Assembly: GCA_036346205.1 (NCBI GenBank)
Contig: JARFJB010001594.1
Location: forward strand, 1 to 64,000
Length of the DNA: 64,000 nt
Direction: 5' to 3'
Source of the DNA: Vesta saturnalis
Lineage: Eukaryota > Arthropoda > Insecta > Coleoptera > Lampyridae
Position numbers and translations under genes: made by a program
The notes under the pieces: generated by a model
Seen by the model: only the letters and a program-made list of their open reading frames with translations
What the model was told of the DNA's origin: nothing
Databases searched by the model: none
Shown here: positions 44,455-54,964 of the stretch, piece by piece
Numbering within the stretch: position 1 is the first letter of the stretch
Layout: every line of letters begins with the position of its first letter

Positions 44455-45084
44455 GCTAGTACTCTTATGTATGTTGAGAGGAGACGCTCCATATTTCCAT
44501 AATTATAATAAAATTAATAAAAATTTTACTTTAATTTTTTTTAAAAGTAAACCCGTATTGAAAACATGAAGGATTCATCCTTTAAAATAGATTGCTTCAT
44601 TCAATGTACGGTTGGTTAGTACGATCTTAGGATCTGATAAACTAGTTATAGATAGACATCAAAAATCTTCACGGTCCCTTATTGTTATTATAGATGCTAT
44701 TTACTATTATAAGTTATGTTTAGAACTGAAATAACGTGGGTTTTCCTGGCCTTTCACCTTAACTTATCAATATTATACACAAGTTTACTTGTTCTTAGAT
44801 AGGATCATATACGTATAAACAAATATACAACTGATGCTTTGCTTGACCTCGTAAGAGACATTAGAGTGCATATATCTGCAGCGTAATGTATTTATTTACC
44901 TATGCGCATACGCGAACGTTTGGATACATCGTATTTATTACTTTATAACATTGACCGCCATTTGCAAAATAGATTATTAATTTTACGTTTTTCTTATTAC
45001 GCGTTCATTATGAATTTCTTATAAATTTATTCATTGTAACAAAAATATTGTATGCAAAATGGCTTTGCTAAGAAGTTGAAATTC
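44455..45084. other. AT-rich interval, nothing recognised
   Basis: No gene or clear repeat between mariner E and the zinc-finger remnant. Confidence 0.4.
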
Positions 45085-45405
45085 ACGTACGTAATTCCAA
45101 CGCATTTGGCTACAACTAAAATCACATTGGTCACATTTATATTCATAACTTGAAGAGTGTTTTTTAACGTGAAAGTTTAAAAGACATTTGTAATGTGTTA
45201 CTACATAATCACATTTGAACTGATAACTTGAAAAATATTTTTAAGGTGTAATTTTAAATCACTTTTCCGCTTTGCAGCATAATCACATTGATCGCATTAG
45301 AATTTACAGCTTGGAGAGTGTTTTTTAAGATGATTAAAACAATTTTTGCGATTTGTCACATAACCACACCGGTTACATTTGAATTCATAACTTGAAGAGT
45401 GATTT
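45085..45405 (-). pseudogene. C2H2 zinc-finger array remnant
   Basis: The minus strand encodes about four fingers of a repeated pattern: FKCNRCGYVTNRKNCFNHLK, CDQCDYAAKRKSDLKLH, a damaged third, and YKCDQCDFSCSQM. KKHSSSYE-type linkers are conserved between units at DNA level (CTTCAAGTTATGAAT). A stop interrupts KF*CDQC and at least two shifts occur. It resembles the fingers of insect proteins of the KHSSSYxFKCDQCDY kind and is probably a processed or fragmented host zinc-finger gene. Confidence 0.65.
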
Positions 45406-45834
45406 AATTAAATGATTCAATTGAAATTTTGTTTAAAATCATTAAATTTATTATCAAGCGCCTATTAAATTTAAATGCGCGATGTAAAAGTGGCGCGAAG
45501 ATGTACGACTCGAAGATTAACGAAGTAGTGGTGCGCCTGCGTAATAATGCCTAAAAACATTACGGTGTAGTTAAACCACAGTATACGAATGCAGTAGTTG
45601 CACTACTATAATAATTTTCTGCTAAAATATCTCGCGCAAGTTACTGCGCATTTGTCAAATTCGTTTGGTTTTCCCCGCAATTTCTGTATTCTAACCCAAC
45701 TTTATTTTGGTAGTTTGTTCTTATACATGTGCTTTTTTATGTAACAGAAAAATGCGAGTGAAGTGTTGCGTTACTAATTGCAACAATACTTACCCGAATT
45801 CCAATTTGAGTTTTTTTGTAATTTCTGGCTATCG

Positions 45835-45895
45835 GTAAGTTTTTAGTTTACCTCTGCAGTAGTTAGTTAATTGAATTCGTTATAGAACTGAATGG
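45835..45895 (+). other. Intron 1 of the P-element gene
   Basis: TATCG|GTAAGT ... CGTTATAG|AACTGAATGG, 61 nt. Joins the two halves of the THAP domain in frame (CG|A = Arg). Confidence 0.85.
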
Positions 45896-46034
45896 CTTCT
45901 AAAAATTGGAAGACCTGATTTATTGTCAAACAAAAATGCTAGAATATGCAGTGCACATTTTGAAGAGTGCTATTTTAAGAATAGAAACTTTAATCGACTT
46001 TTAAGTAATGCTATACCGACATTATTCCTTAATG

Positions 46035-46092
46035 GTAAAGTAGTACATTCATAATGGGAAACGTGTATGTTTATAGTGTATGGTTATTACAG
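46035..46092 (+). other. Intron 2 of the P-element gene
   Basis: CTTAATG|GTAAAG ... TTATTACAG|ATATGCC, 58 nt, phase-compatible. Confidence 0.75.
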
Positions 46093-46200
46093 ATATGCCT
46101 CAATTTGTTGCAACAGGAATTGAAGAAAGTGTTGACGATCCTGGCCATAACTGTCGAATCGATACACCAACTTTACCAAGTACTTCAGGGCAACAGCTAG

Positions 46201-46287
46201 GTAATGTTGTTTAATTTTTATATCATGCACATGTTTGGTAAGATTATAATGTAATACATGAATGTAATATAAATTAAATACCAACAG
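46201..46287 (+). other. Intron 3 of the P-element gene
   Basis: CAGCTAG|GTAATG ... TACCAACAG|ATTCTGG, 87 nt, same phase as intron 2. Within exon 4 the frame shifts before LTPRKEKMKLENLK. Confidence 0.7.
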
Positions 46288-47934
46288 ATTCTGGAACGCA
46301 AACCCCAAAAATGTTAGTTATCAGTGTTGACACCGAGAAAGGAAAAGATGAAGCTTGAAAACCTTAAATTGAAAAGAAAATTAGAATTGTCCACAGCTGA
46401 AAAGGCACCTATAGGTAGTGAAGAATTTATGGATTTTTGTGACAAACACTTTCAGAAAAATATGTCTACTTTCATTAAGACCCAATTCAAGTTGTCACAG
46501 AAACACGACATAAAGGGATTTCGGTATACTGATGAGTGTAAGCAATTTGCTGTAAAAATTTATTTTCTTGGGCCCAAGGTGTATCGGGCATTATCAAAAA
46601 CGTTTTATTTACCTACAAAGTCAACTCTTTGTCGAATGACAAAAAAATGGAATGTGACTTCAGGCTTTAATGATTTTATATTTACAATAATTTTGTCTAA
46701 AGTTAAAGTAATGCCTGAATTATCAAAAGATTGTCTACTATTAGCAGATGAAATATCTTTAAAAACACATTTATTTTATGCTTTAAATCAAGACAAAATT
46801 ATTGGGTTTCATGAAAATTGTACCAAGAGATCGTACATTCCAGCAAACAGTGCTCTTGTTTTAATGGCTAGGGGTATTCATGTTCATTGGAAACAGCCCA
46901 TTGCTTATTTTTTTGTAAATAATTCATGTCCTGTGGCTGATTTACAGATTATTGTATTTCAAACTATAGAACGTTTATATAGCATAGGATTAAATGTGCT
47001 AGGATTTATTTCAGATCAAGGTCCTAATTTTATGAAATTTTCTAAAAGTGTAGGTGTTACTGTAGATCAAACATTTTTTGGTAAACAATAGGAAGATATT
47101 TTATTTATTTGATACTCCCCATCTTTTAAAATCTGCTAGAAATAATTTTTTACGATATAATATAGTTTTAGCAAAGGTTCCACAAATAGTGCATATGTAA
47201 AAGAACTCTACAACAAAGACAAGCAACAATCTTTTAGGCTAGCTCCAAGGTTAACTGACAGCCATATTAATCCAAATTCATTTGAAAAAATGAAAGTAAA
47301 ATATGCAGTTCAACTTTTAAGTGCATCAGTTGCTGCAGGTTTAAGTACTTATATTTCACTTAATTATTTACCCTCATTGGCAATGGCTACAGCAATATTT
47401 GTTTCAGATTTTGATAATTTATTTGATATGTTGAACTCCAACAATTTTAAGAGCACTAAAGTTTTAAACAGACCATTTATAGGTAAGGATTCCCAAATTA
47501 ATTTTTTACATTCCATGTTGAATACATTAAGAACCATGGAAGTTTTGGATGATCAACACAAAAATATCAGTAAATCTATGAAATTTATTAATGGATGGGG
47601 AATAACAATTACTTCATTTTTAAGCATATGGAATGTAACTAGTAAAAAACGAGGTTTTTTGTGTTCTCGTCGATTCAATCATGACGTTTTAGAAAACTTC
47701 TTTGGTTGCATCGGACAAGAAGGTGGCAATTCTCTTAATCCAACTCCGATTCAGTTCACTCGAGCTTTTAAAAAATTGTTTTGTTTAAATTTTTTTGAAT
47801 TTGCTGAAGGGTCCAACTGTATCAAAGATTTAGATACAGTTTTAGCCAGTAGAACTTCAGAAAACTGTGATAGTTTAAGCCGAGGGGCCTCTCACTATGC
47901 AAAAAAGGTACATGTTATTCCAAAATGCCGATTT

Positions 47935-48090
47935 TTTAAAGGACTCCCAGGGAATTCCAAAGACTCCCTTGTGACTACCAATGACTTCCGACTGCCTGTG
48001 ACTACCAGAGACTGCCTGCGACTTCCTGTGACGTGATTCCAGTGACTGCCTGCCAGTGACTGCCTGCTACTGCGAATCCCTAAATAGCAC
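47935..48090. repeat. Left decameric end repeats
   Basis: Contains GTGACTACCAATGACTTCC, ACTGCCTGTG, ACTACCAGAG, ACTGCCTGCG and ACTTCCTGTG with a ~10-bp period. Confidence 0.75.
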
Positions 48091-48562
48091 TCTTACTAAT
48101 AGTAACTAATACACCGTTTCACAAAACCGACGCCTGAACTGGGACTTTTACGAAAGGGAAGAGATATACATACAGTACAACCACATACATCGAAATATTA
48201 ATCACCGATGTAATTTAACTCCTACTGGGACATTTTTTAGCCACCATCCTAATACAGAATACGTTAATGTGGGAACTTCCATTCACTTACTGTTTTGATT
48301 CGTATGAAAAAACCGCATGTTGCTATTTAAAAGTAATAATCATTTTCAGCGAAGCTTGTTATATCACATGCATTTCTAATAATGGAATCCTACAGCGAAA
48401 AAAAAAATGTTGCATTTAGTCGCAAATATTTGTCACAAAATTGAAGTCACAATTTTCAGCCCATTATAAGATTTTCCTGACTCCGAGATAAGATTGTGGT
48501 CATGATGGTAAGTAAAAAAAATTAAAACATGGATATAAAACAAATTTTATTTAAAAAAATAT
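48091..48562. other. Spacer downstream of the nested gene
   Basis: No gene seen. It would hold the 3' untranslated region of the minus-strand gene. Confidence 0.4.
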
Positions 48563-49560
48563 TCACAAAACTTTTTTTAGTTTTTTATATTTGCCTTCTA
48601 TCAGTAATTTTTCATGTCGCTTTAATTTGAACGGGTAATTTCCTAAAATGGATAGGGGCCCATAAAAAATAAATTTATTTTCTACTATTTGAATATCTTG
48701 TTTGAGAGGCCAAACATACTGGTCTAGTTCTGTCTTTAGAAATTTAATTTTGCTTCTATTGTCAGGAAAAATATCCACAATACGACCAATATACCAGGAA
48801 TCGTCATAAAATACTGAGTAATATTCTTCAGCTTTTATTATTATTTTTAAACTATCGGTCTCATCTGTTTCTTGTGCTGTTACATCAAAATCTGAAGTTT
48901 CATTTTCAAACTCACTCTCCAACACCGCCGACTCTTCCGATTCGTCACTGCTTGTACATTCCGTTTCTTTTGCTTTACCTTTTTTCTTCTCACTTCTCAC
49001 TTTCTTCTCACTTCTTGAAGTATTACTTTTAGAACTTAAAGCTTTACATCTTATTAACCTGTCGCTAGATAGCCTACCACCATGTTTCTCAAAAAAGTAC
49101 CAACAGAGGGTACTTTTTTTTACTAACATTTCACGTTGATTTACTAATATCTTTAATAGCGATTTATCGGTAGAATCACATTCAAATTTTCTTTTGCCAC
49201 TGAAATCCCTTATGTTTAAATCACCAATGTCTTTAAAAATGTGTGCATCTTCTTCTATATCCCTTACATCTTCAACGTTAGGATCTGTTACCTCATTGGT
49301 CACATATTCCTGGGTAGATTCCGGGGTATGAAGCTCTTTGGTAAATTCGAAATGTGGTGGAAGCGAAACAGTAGATAAAGCTGCCATTTCCATTTCTGTA
49401 TCAAATTCTATACATAAGTCTTTGGCGTGTTTCAGTGCATCACTTTTTGCACATTCTAAAATGACCTTTATTTCATCGGTTGACGGTAAATATATTTCAC
49501 TTGCACTGCTTACTCCAAGTTTTTTGTTCCTGCTCTCTCGTGGAAAAATAAAATCATTAC

Positions 49561-49747
49561 CTGACACAAATATGTTTATGTGTTTAGGTAAATATCATTT
49601 ACAAAAATATATTTATCATGTACCTACACATACAGCATGCGAAAAATACTACAATGCGATATTTATAGCAAGAAAATGCAAAAAAATGTGACATAAGATT
49701 TATGGTCCAACCAATACTGAAATTATGTTAAACATCTACCTACTGAC
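49561..49747 (-). other. Intron 3 of the nested gene
   Basis: GAGACAG|GTCAGTAG ... TTTGTGTCAG|GTAATG, 187 nt. Splices ETG to NDFIFPRESRNKK in frame. Confidence 0.72.
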
Positions 49748-50254
49748 CTGTCTCGCTTACTATATTGGTAAGTGTTTGAATTCTATGCTTTCTCTGTATA
49801 ATATCCAACATATCAAAATTGACAATTGTTGAAAAAGTAGATGTCATGGAACGGGTTTTTCTAAAAAATTGTTCGCAAGGTTGACTACTGTACAACCAAG
49901 GTAAAAATTGCTGTGGTGATTTTGTTGTTCTACACTTATCCATCAAAAGCAAGATTCCGTGTGCATTAATTTCTATACACGTATATGTGTTTAATGTCAA
50001 AAAGTGATTTGTCAGATTGTAGGTCTTGTGTTGTTTAATCCACTCACGCCAAAGTCTCATAAAAAATGTCAAATACCAGATATAATAAATTCTCTGTTCA
50101 GGTGTTAGGGATTTGTCTAAGAAAGCATCAATTATATATCTCGCTAATATTAAAATTTGCCTGGTGGCCTTTGCCTCTTTTTTAATTTTTAATATATCGC
50201 TAACGCATGTAGCTGAGACCTTGTCCATCGCTTCGAAATTCATCTTATCGCTCA

Positions 50255-50345
50255 CTGGAAATATTTAAGTTCTCTTATTATTGCAAAATAATCATAATAA
50301 AAGTATATCAAATTTACAGAATATAAAATAGAAATTATAACCTAC
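50255..50345 (-). other. Intron 2 of the nested gene
   Basis: TTTAAATA|GTAGGT ... AATATTTCCAG|TGAGCG, 91 nt. Joins A|TG to read YLNMSDKMNFEAM in frame. Confidence 0.75.
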
Positions 50346-50538
50346 TATTTAAATAACTGGGATATAGAAAATGCTTGTCTTTAGGAACTTCATTTATTAT
50401 AGTTTTGATATGTTCTTTAGAAATAAAGTAATTTCCCATTATTAGTTGTACATCTGGATTTAAAAGTCGTGTTTTAATTTTTGTAGCTATATGTACAGTG
50501 TCTTGAATAACAATAGGATTGTCTATACTGTAGCTTTA

Positions 50539-50619
50539 CTGGAAGAAAAATAACAATATCTAAGGACTTTAACCCTATATAGGTATTAAATAAATCAGAT
50601 TAAATTAAACAAGGGTTAC
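50539..50619 (-). other. Intron 1 of the nested gene
   Basis: TTTTCAG|GTAACC ... TTTTTCTTCCAG|TAAAGC, 81 nt with a strong pyrimidine tract. The frame is kept but a TAA appears directly at the junction. Confidence 0.6.
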
Positions 50620-52810
50620 CTGAAAATATGGTAAATATGGGCACAACAGTTCAGTCTCTGTTGCACAAGTGATTGGCAAATGAGCCACGGTTTTCATTGC
50701 CTTCAAACATCTGGTATCACCATCTGACGCAAAACCTTCTACAATTATACCCTCGGATTTTGCATTCCTCTATGCACCTCCATCTTCTTAAGACATCATC
50801 TGATAAAAATCTGTTATCAGACCCAAATATGGATAAGCAAAAAGCTGGTGAACCATCAACTAAAGGTTGAACCATAAAAACGTAAGCATTATGAGACAAA
50901 ATTCCATTTTTTACTATGTTGTTAATTATCCGTTAAACTATTTATCTTGTTCATATTTCTTAAGGGAAATCCAGTAACTGTAGAAGTTTCATTCAAGAAT
51001 CCTACAAGTTGGTTACTTTTAGGATCATATCAAGGTCTTTTTACTATTGCTGTTTGATCTTCTGACACGAAAACTCGTAACGGGTAATTACGCCGATTTA
51101 AGAATTCTTTTAATTCGACAAATTGTAATTCGCCTTCTACATATCTATCAAACGCATTTAATGTCCGATAAAGTGTTGGTAATGAAGGTAATGCATTCGC
51201 CATATTTGCACATAACGTTTCATAAGCTAATCTTCCAGATGTTAGAAAAATATACAAACAAAGTTTTTTTAATTCTTCTGAATATCTATGTCCAGTTTGT
51301 GACACTTTCACATTGGCCTGGGACGCTATTTTTAGCATTTCGAAAAAGTCTTTGGGTTTTATGGACGACGCATTATCATTTACAGTGTCCTCATTAATAA
51401 TCTTAATAGTTTTGTCAAACTGATGTTGGATTGCAGGAGTGGTATTTATAATGTTCTCAATTTTGTTGCAGAATGCATAAAAGTCGGTTATTTTTAACTG
51501 GTTTATGTCGAATGTTAATAAACGAGCTGTTTTCGCACGATCTTGTTTAGTACTAGTAATGAGGCGAGTCATGACCACATGTTGAGGGTCAGGCATTGTT
51601 GAATCAGCACCACTACCTTCAACAATAATGACTTCCTCTTGAATCTCCTCTGTAGTAATTTTGCCGCTCACAACACTTTTTAAATGTTTGTTAGCTATTC
51701 GTGGTTCCTCGTAAACAAGGTCATCGTCAGTTTTTTTTTAACTCTGACCTGTAGCCAAGTCTGTTAACGTAATGGGTACTTTCTTAAAAAATGATGAGTG
51801 TCGAATCTTTCAATTTTGCGTTATCGATGTTTTTCGAATTGCTTTTGGTACCTTTGGACATTGGATGAAAATGGGTTTTAAAATGTCTGTTAAAATTTGA
51901 ACATATCCATTTCTTCCTTTCGCCTTCTGTGTCACAATAAGGTCTAGACTGAAAATCACACTCTGTACACAGAATCCACGGACATCCGTTTTTCATTACA
52001 ACCTGAATTTTTTTTAACTTGACCAGACTGTTTTTCCTTTTTAAATGAAGCTCTTCTGTTGGTACTTCCAAATTATTCAAAAATTTAGTAGCATAGTTAG
52101 ATACCACATTTTGGACGTGTGCGACTATCTGTTCGTTAGCTTGGTTTACATTTTCTTGCTGCGGTAGTAAATTTGCATTGCTAATATCGCTGGTATCTAA
52201 ATTATTTTTTCTCCTTTGTTGCTGCCGCTTTACACCGTAATTGCTTTTTGATTTTCATTATCGGGTTTTCGTTTTTAGCCTTAACAGATTGGAGCTCTTT
52301 AATATGATCCTTACAAGAGCTACGAATAACATCCAATATTTTTGTGGCCATCCACAATTTTAAATAATTTTGGGTTTTTGTAAAATTCCATAAAATTCAT
52401 TTCGCTGGTCTTCTTCGAGTAAATCAAATAAATCGTTTCGGGCAAAATGTTCTAACTGTGCTATGTCGTTAGCATCTATTGCTGACAATGATAGGTAGTT
52501 GTCATATCCGCAATACATGAGAAGGATTTGTAAGTATACGGGTACGTCAAGATCTTCTAGTTCTAATTCTTTTAATATTTTTGACAATTTGTCCGACTTT
52601 TGCGCCATTTTCTGATATAAAAAGAAGTAATTGTGAGTAAAACACTTTATGTATAGTTGTAGGTTGGAGTTTTCATGAACTGTATATATTATGCTCGATA
52701 TTATGTTTTTAATTCTGTGTAGGTTTCATGGTGTTCAGTTCGAAAAAGTACATAAGTAAAGTTAGAAATAATCACATTTCTTTTGTTTTGTGGATGAAAT
52801 ACATATAATT

Positions 52811-52965
52811 TGAAAAATTCAAATTTGACAAAATTGTTTACTACATCTTTAACAATTTTTAACAAACATTACTACTGACGAAGATAACTGTAAGTGTTAT
52901 CGAAACGTTTAGATTGTATAATTTAAAGTACACCATTAAAAAATCCCAAAAAAGATAAGTATTTT
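52811..52965 (+). mobile_element. Penelope 3'-end fragment
   Basis: Reverse-complement match of 37425-37580, with blocks TGACAAAATT and GATTGTATAATTTAAAGTAC conserved. Includes a hammerhead-like core. Confidence 0.85.
52875..52906 (+). ncRNA. Hammerhead-ribozyme-like core
   Basis: CTGACGA, GATAAC-TGTAAGT-GTTATC stem II, GAAAC; identical to the minus-strand core at 37473-37504. Confidence 0.6.
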
Positions 52966-52984
52966 AAATATATATTTTGTTTAC

Positions 52985-53025
52985 GTTTCGGGAATTTTAA
53001 TAATTATTACTATTTACTTCATCAG
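52985..53025 (-). ncRNA. Hammerhead-like core in left palindrome arm
   Basis: The minus strand reads CTGATGA, an AT-rich stem region, CCC, then GAAAC. Confidence 0.45.
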
Positions 53026-53281
53026 AACATTGAGTTTTTACTAAAATTATGACATTGGTGAAAGATTAATGAGTTAAATCAATTAGTTGGTTAATAAGTT
53101 ACAATACATAATACATATAACAAACTAAATTAAAGGAATTATTAACACGTTGTGTTTTTACCCCTTTAATTTAGTTTGTTATATGCTCGGTTATATGTAT
53201 TATGTATTGTAACTTATTAACCAACTAATTGGTAAGTTTTAGAACATAAGTCTATCATAATTTTAGTAAAAACTCAATGTT

Positions 53282-53319
53282 CTGATGAAGGAATAATAAT
53301 AATTATTAAAATTCGAAAC
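53282..53319 (+). ncRNA. Hammerhead-like core in right palindrome arm
   Basis: CTGATGA at 53282-53288, a weak stem (GGAAT...AATTC with AATAAT/ATTATT inside) and GAAAC at 53315-53319. Confidence 0.5.
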
Positions 53320-53450
53320 GTAAACAAAATATATATTTCACCACAAAACAAAAAAAATGTGATTATTTCTAACTTTACTTATGTACTTTTTCGAAATGAA
53401 CACCATGAAACCTACACAGAATTAAAAACGTAAAACACTTAAGTTCATCG

Positions 53451-54310
53451 GTTCAAATATTGTTAATACCTCGGTTAATACTATATTGTTTGTTATATAT
53501 TCTTTACAAGACGATTGAAAACAACATAGCCATGGTATGAACCTCGGTATGAACATATCGAGAACATATACATCATATTTTGACATCGGTACATGATTTT
53601 CTCGATGATTTTACACGATTTTACATAAACATTGTTCACAAATTTTTATTACATAGTATAATAGGCAATTTTTTCAAACGGCATTAACCGAGGCACCAAC
53701 AGAAATGTCATATGAAATTACCGCTATTCAGCATTTGTACATTTTATTAACTATAACATGCTTAACACGTGCTATTTCAAAAATTGCTGAATTGCTTGAA
53801 ATGCCTATTCAGAAGTTAAACAGATTACAATAACATATTACATTTCGTTATTTACGCTTCTGGGAGGACGTGAGTTGAAATAAGTCGATCTAAACAATTA
53901 TTCCATATCAATATACATTCAATTCCTTAGTTTAGTTCTCGGTTTAGTTCTTATCGTCAATTCGAAAAAGTAAGAAATTTGGCTCAACATACAAAAACGT
54001 AAGCACAACCCGTAAAATTAAGCGCGAGCCTGCACAATTTGAGGTTAGAAGTGCGGAATAACATCATAGTTTTAATAATACAAACAATATCTAATTACTA
54101 CACTATCATAAAATATAATAACTGAGCACATTAGTAGAATAAATGATTTACTTACCTTTAAAAAAATGCAAATAACTGATTTCAACAATGTAACTTTACC
54201 GCACACATATATACTAACAGAGGCGGAGTGTTCTGCGACTAACAGTAGTAAGCAAGGAAAACTGAAACAATCGCGCGCTATCTTCCCACTATAAAATATT
54301 ACGGGGCTGC
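53451..54310. other. Right internal spacer of the nested element
   Basis: AT-rich; nothing recognised. Confidence 0.4.
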
Positions 54311-54440
54311 CAACTGTCTTGAGAATTTCAACGACTACCTTGGGAATCCCGGCGACTGCCAATGACTGCCTGCGAATCCCGGCGACTACCAATGACTGCC
54401 TGCGAATTCCGGCGACTGCCAATGACTGCCTGCGACTGCT
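54311..54440. repeat. Right decameric end repeats
   Basis: Three near-perfect 30-bp units (GGCGACTGCCAATGACTGCC plus TGCGAATCCC), each made of three ~10-bp words, on the same strand as the left-end array. Confidence 0.85.
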
Positions 54441-54964
54441 AAGCGAATGCCAACAAAATGTACATGTAATTCCACTAGTGAGACACCCCTCGGTTTAAGC
54501 TATGCACCTTTCAATGTATCTGAGGCACCAAAGTTTTTTATTAATTCGCATGATCATCAAACCTTATCATTACCTGAACAAAATGCTATCACTTATATTA
54601 GCAGGTATTTCTTAAGAAAATGTTTTTTAAAGCACTATTGTGCTAACTGCGGTAATGCATACAGTGCTAATGACCAAAAATTATGCAATACAAATTATTT
54701 ATTAATTATATAAAAAATTTAGAAATCTTATTTTGTACAAAATTTCCAGAACTATCCAATCAAAATAACGTTGCTTATCTGTTTCAACAACAATTGCAAA
54801 CTGTACCATTTCCTATTGCATGTCCACATTTTAAACATGGTTATTTAATAGCATTATTTGTTCGAGTCAGAATATTTTTTGTATTAAAATTTTTTAATAG
54901 AGACATAAAAGCAAACAAAACTAATAAAAAATGTAAGAAATTTATTAACTTGCATCATTTGTAA

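Larger units (their letters stand above)
48563..52608 (-). pseudogene. Spliced P-like transposase of the nested element
   Basis: Exons in order: 52608-50620, 50538-50346, 50254-49748, 49560-48563. N-terminal helical region (MAQKSDKLSKILKELELEDL...). Then a cysteine/histidine cluster (ILCTECDFQSRPYC, FNRHFKTHFH near 51900). Then a core with four ordered motifs: VSEDQTAI (51059), FASDGDTRCLKAM (50724), IQDTVHIATKIKTRLL (50502) and QPCEQFFRKTRSM (49874). The spacings, ~112, 47 and 179 codons, parallel the P-element motifs D, D, DTPH and ENFF (89, 32, 194). The C-terminus has an acidic serine-rich linker and a Tudor/chromo-like part (YYSVFYDDSWYIGRIVDI, YGPLSILG). Frames break about seven times, mostly at A/T runs. 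I recall similar uncharacterised proteins in aphid and cnidarian genomes. The transposase role is inferred. Confidence 0.68.
52690..53450. repeat. 0.75-kb palindrome with Penelope-type ends
   Basis: Inner arms 52966-53135 and 53158-53340 are near-perfect complements around a ~22-bp centre. Outer arms about 52700-52800 and 53338-53440 also mirror each other. A 155-bp Penelope end (52811-52965) interrupts the left side. Hammerhead-like cores lie in both inner arms. Confidence 0.82.
47930..54445 (-). mobile_element. 6.5-kb nested element with decameric ends
   Basis: Flanked by AATGCC at 47924-47929 and 54446-54451, a possible 6-bp target duplication in the P-element coding sequence. The terminal ~130 bp at each end are arrays of ~10-bp words (GACTGCCTGC, GACTACCAAT, GAATCCCGGC) that run in the same direction at both ends, so the ends are direct, not inverted, repeats. 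Inside are a spliced minus-strand gene (48563-52608), a 0.75-kb palindrome with Penelope fragments (52.7-53.4 kb) and AT-rich filler. The superfamily is not one I can name. Confidence 0.65.
45752..54964 (+). pseudogene. P-element transposase gene (THAP9-like), interrupted
   Basis: Exon 1 (45752-45834) and exon 2 (45896-46034) together encode a complete THAP zinc finger: CVTNC, WLLKIGRPDL, ICSAHF and IPTLF. Exon 3 is 46093-46200 and exon 4 starts at 46288; all three introns have GT/AG ends and in-frame phases. The body follows in 46324-47091 (LLLADEISLKTHLFY, VLMARGIHVHWKQPIAYFFV, GFISDQGPNFMKF), continuing after a frameshift with YLFDTPHLLKSARN (47111), MKVKYAVQLLSASVAAGLST, and DVLENFFGCIGQEGG (E codon 47692). 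At 47930 a 6.5-kb element is inserted. The C-terminus resumes at 54447 (CANCGNAYSANDQKLC; RIFFVLKFFNR). It is a near-complete P-superfamily transposase with two or three frameshifts. The P-element ends were not found. Confidence 0.92.

Noticed and set aside
54072..54422. Minus-strand frame with repeated VAGIRRQSL
   Set aside because: It only reads through the 30-bp decameric repeats of the nested element end.
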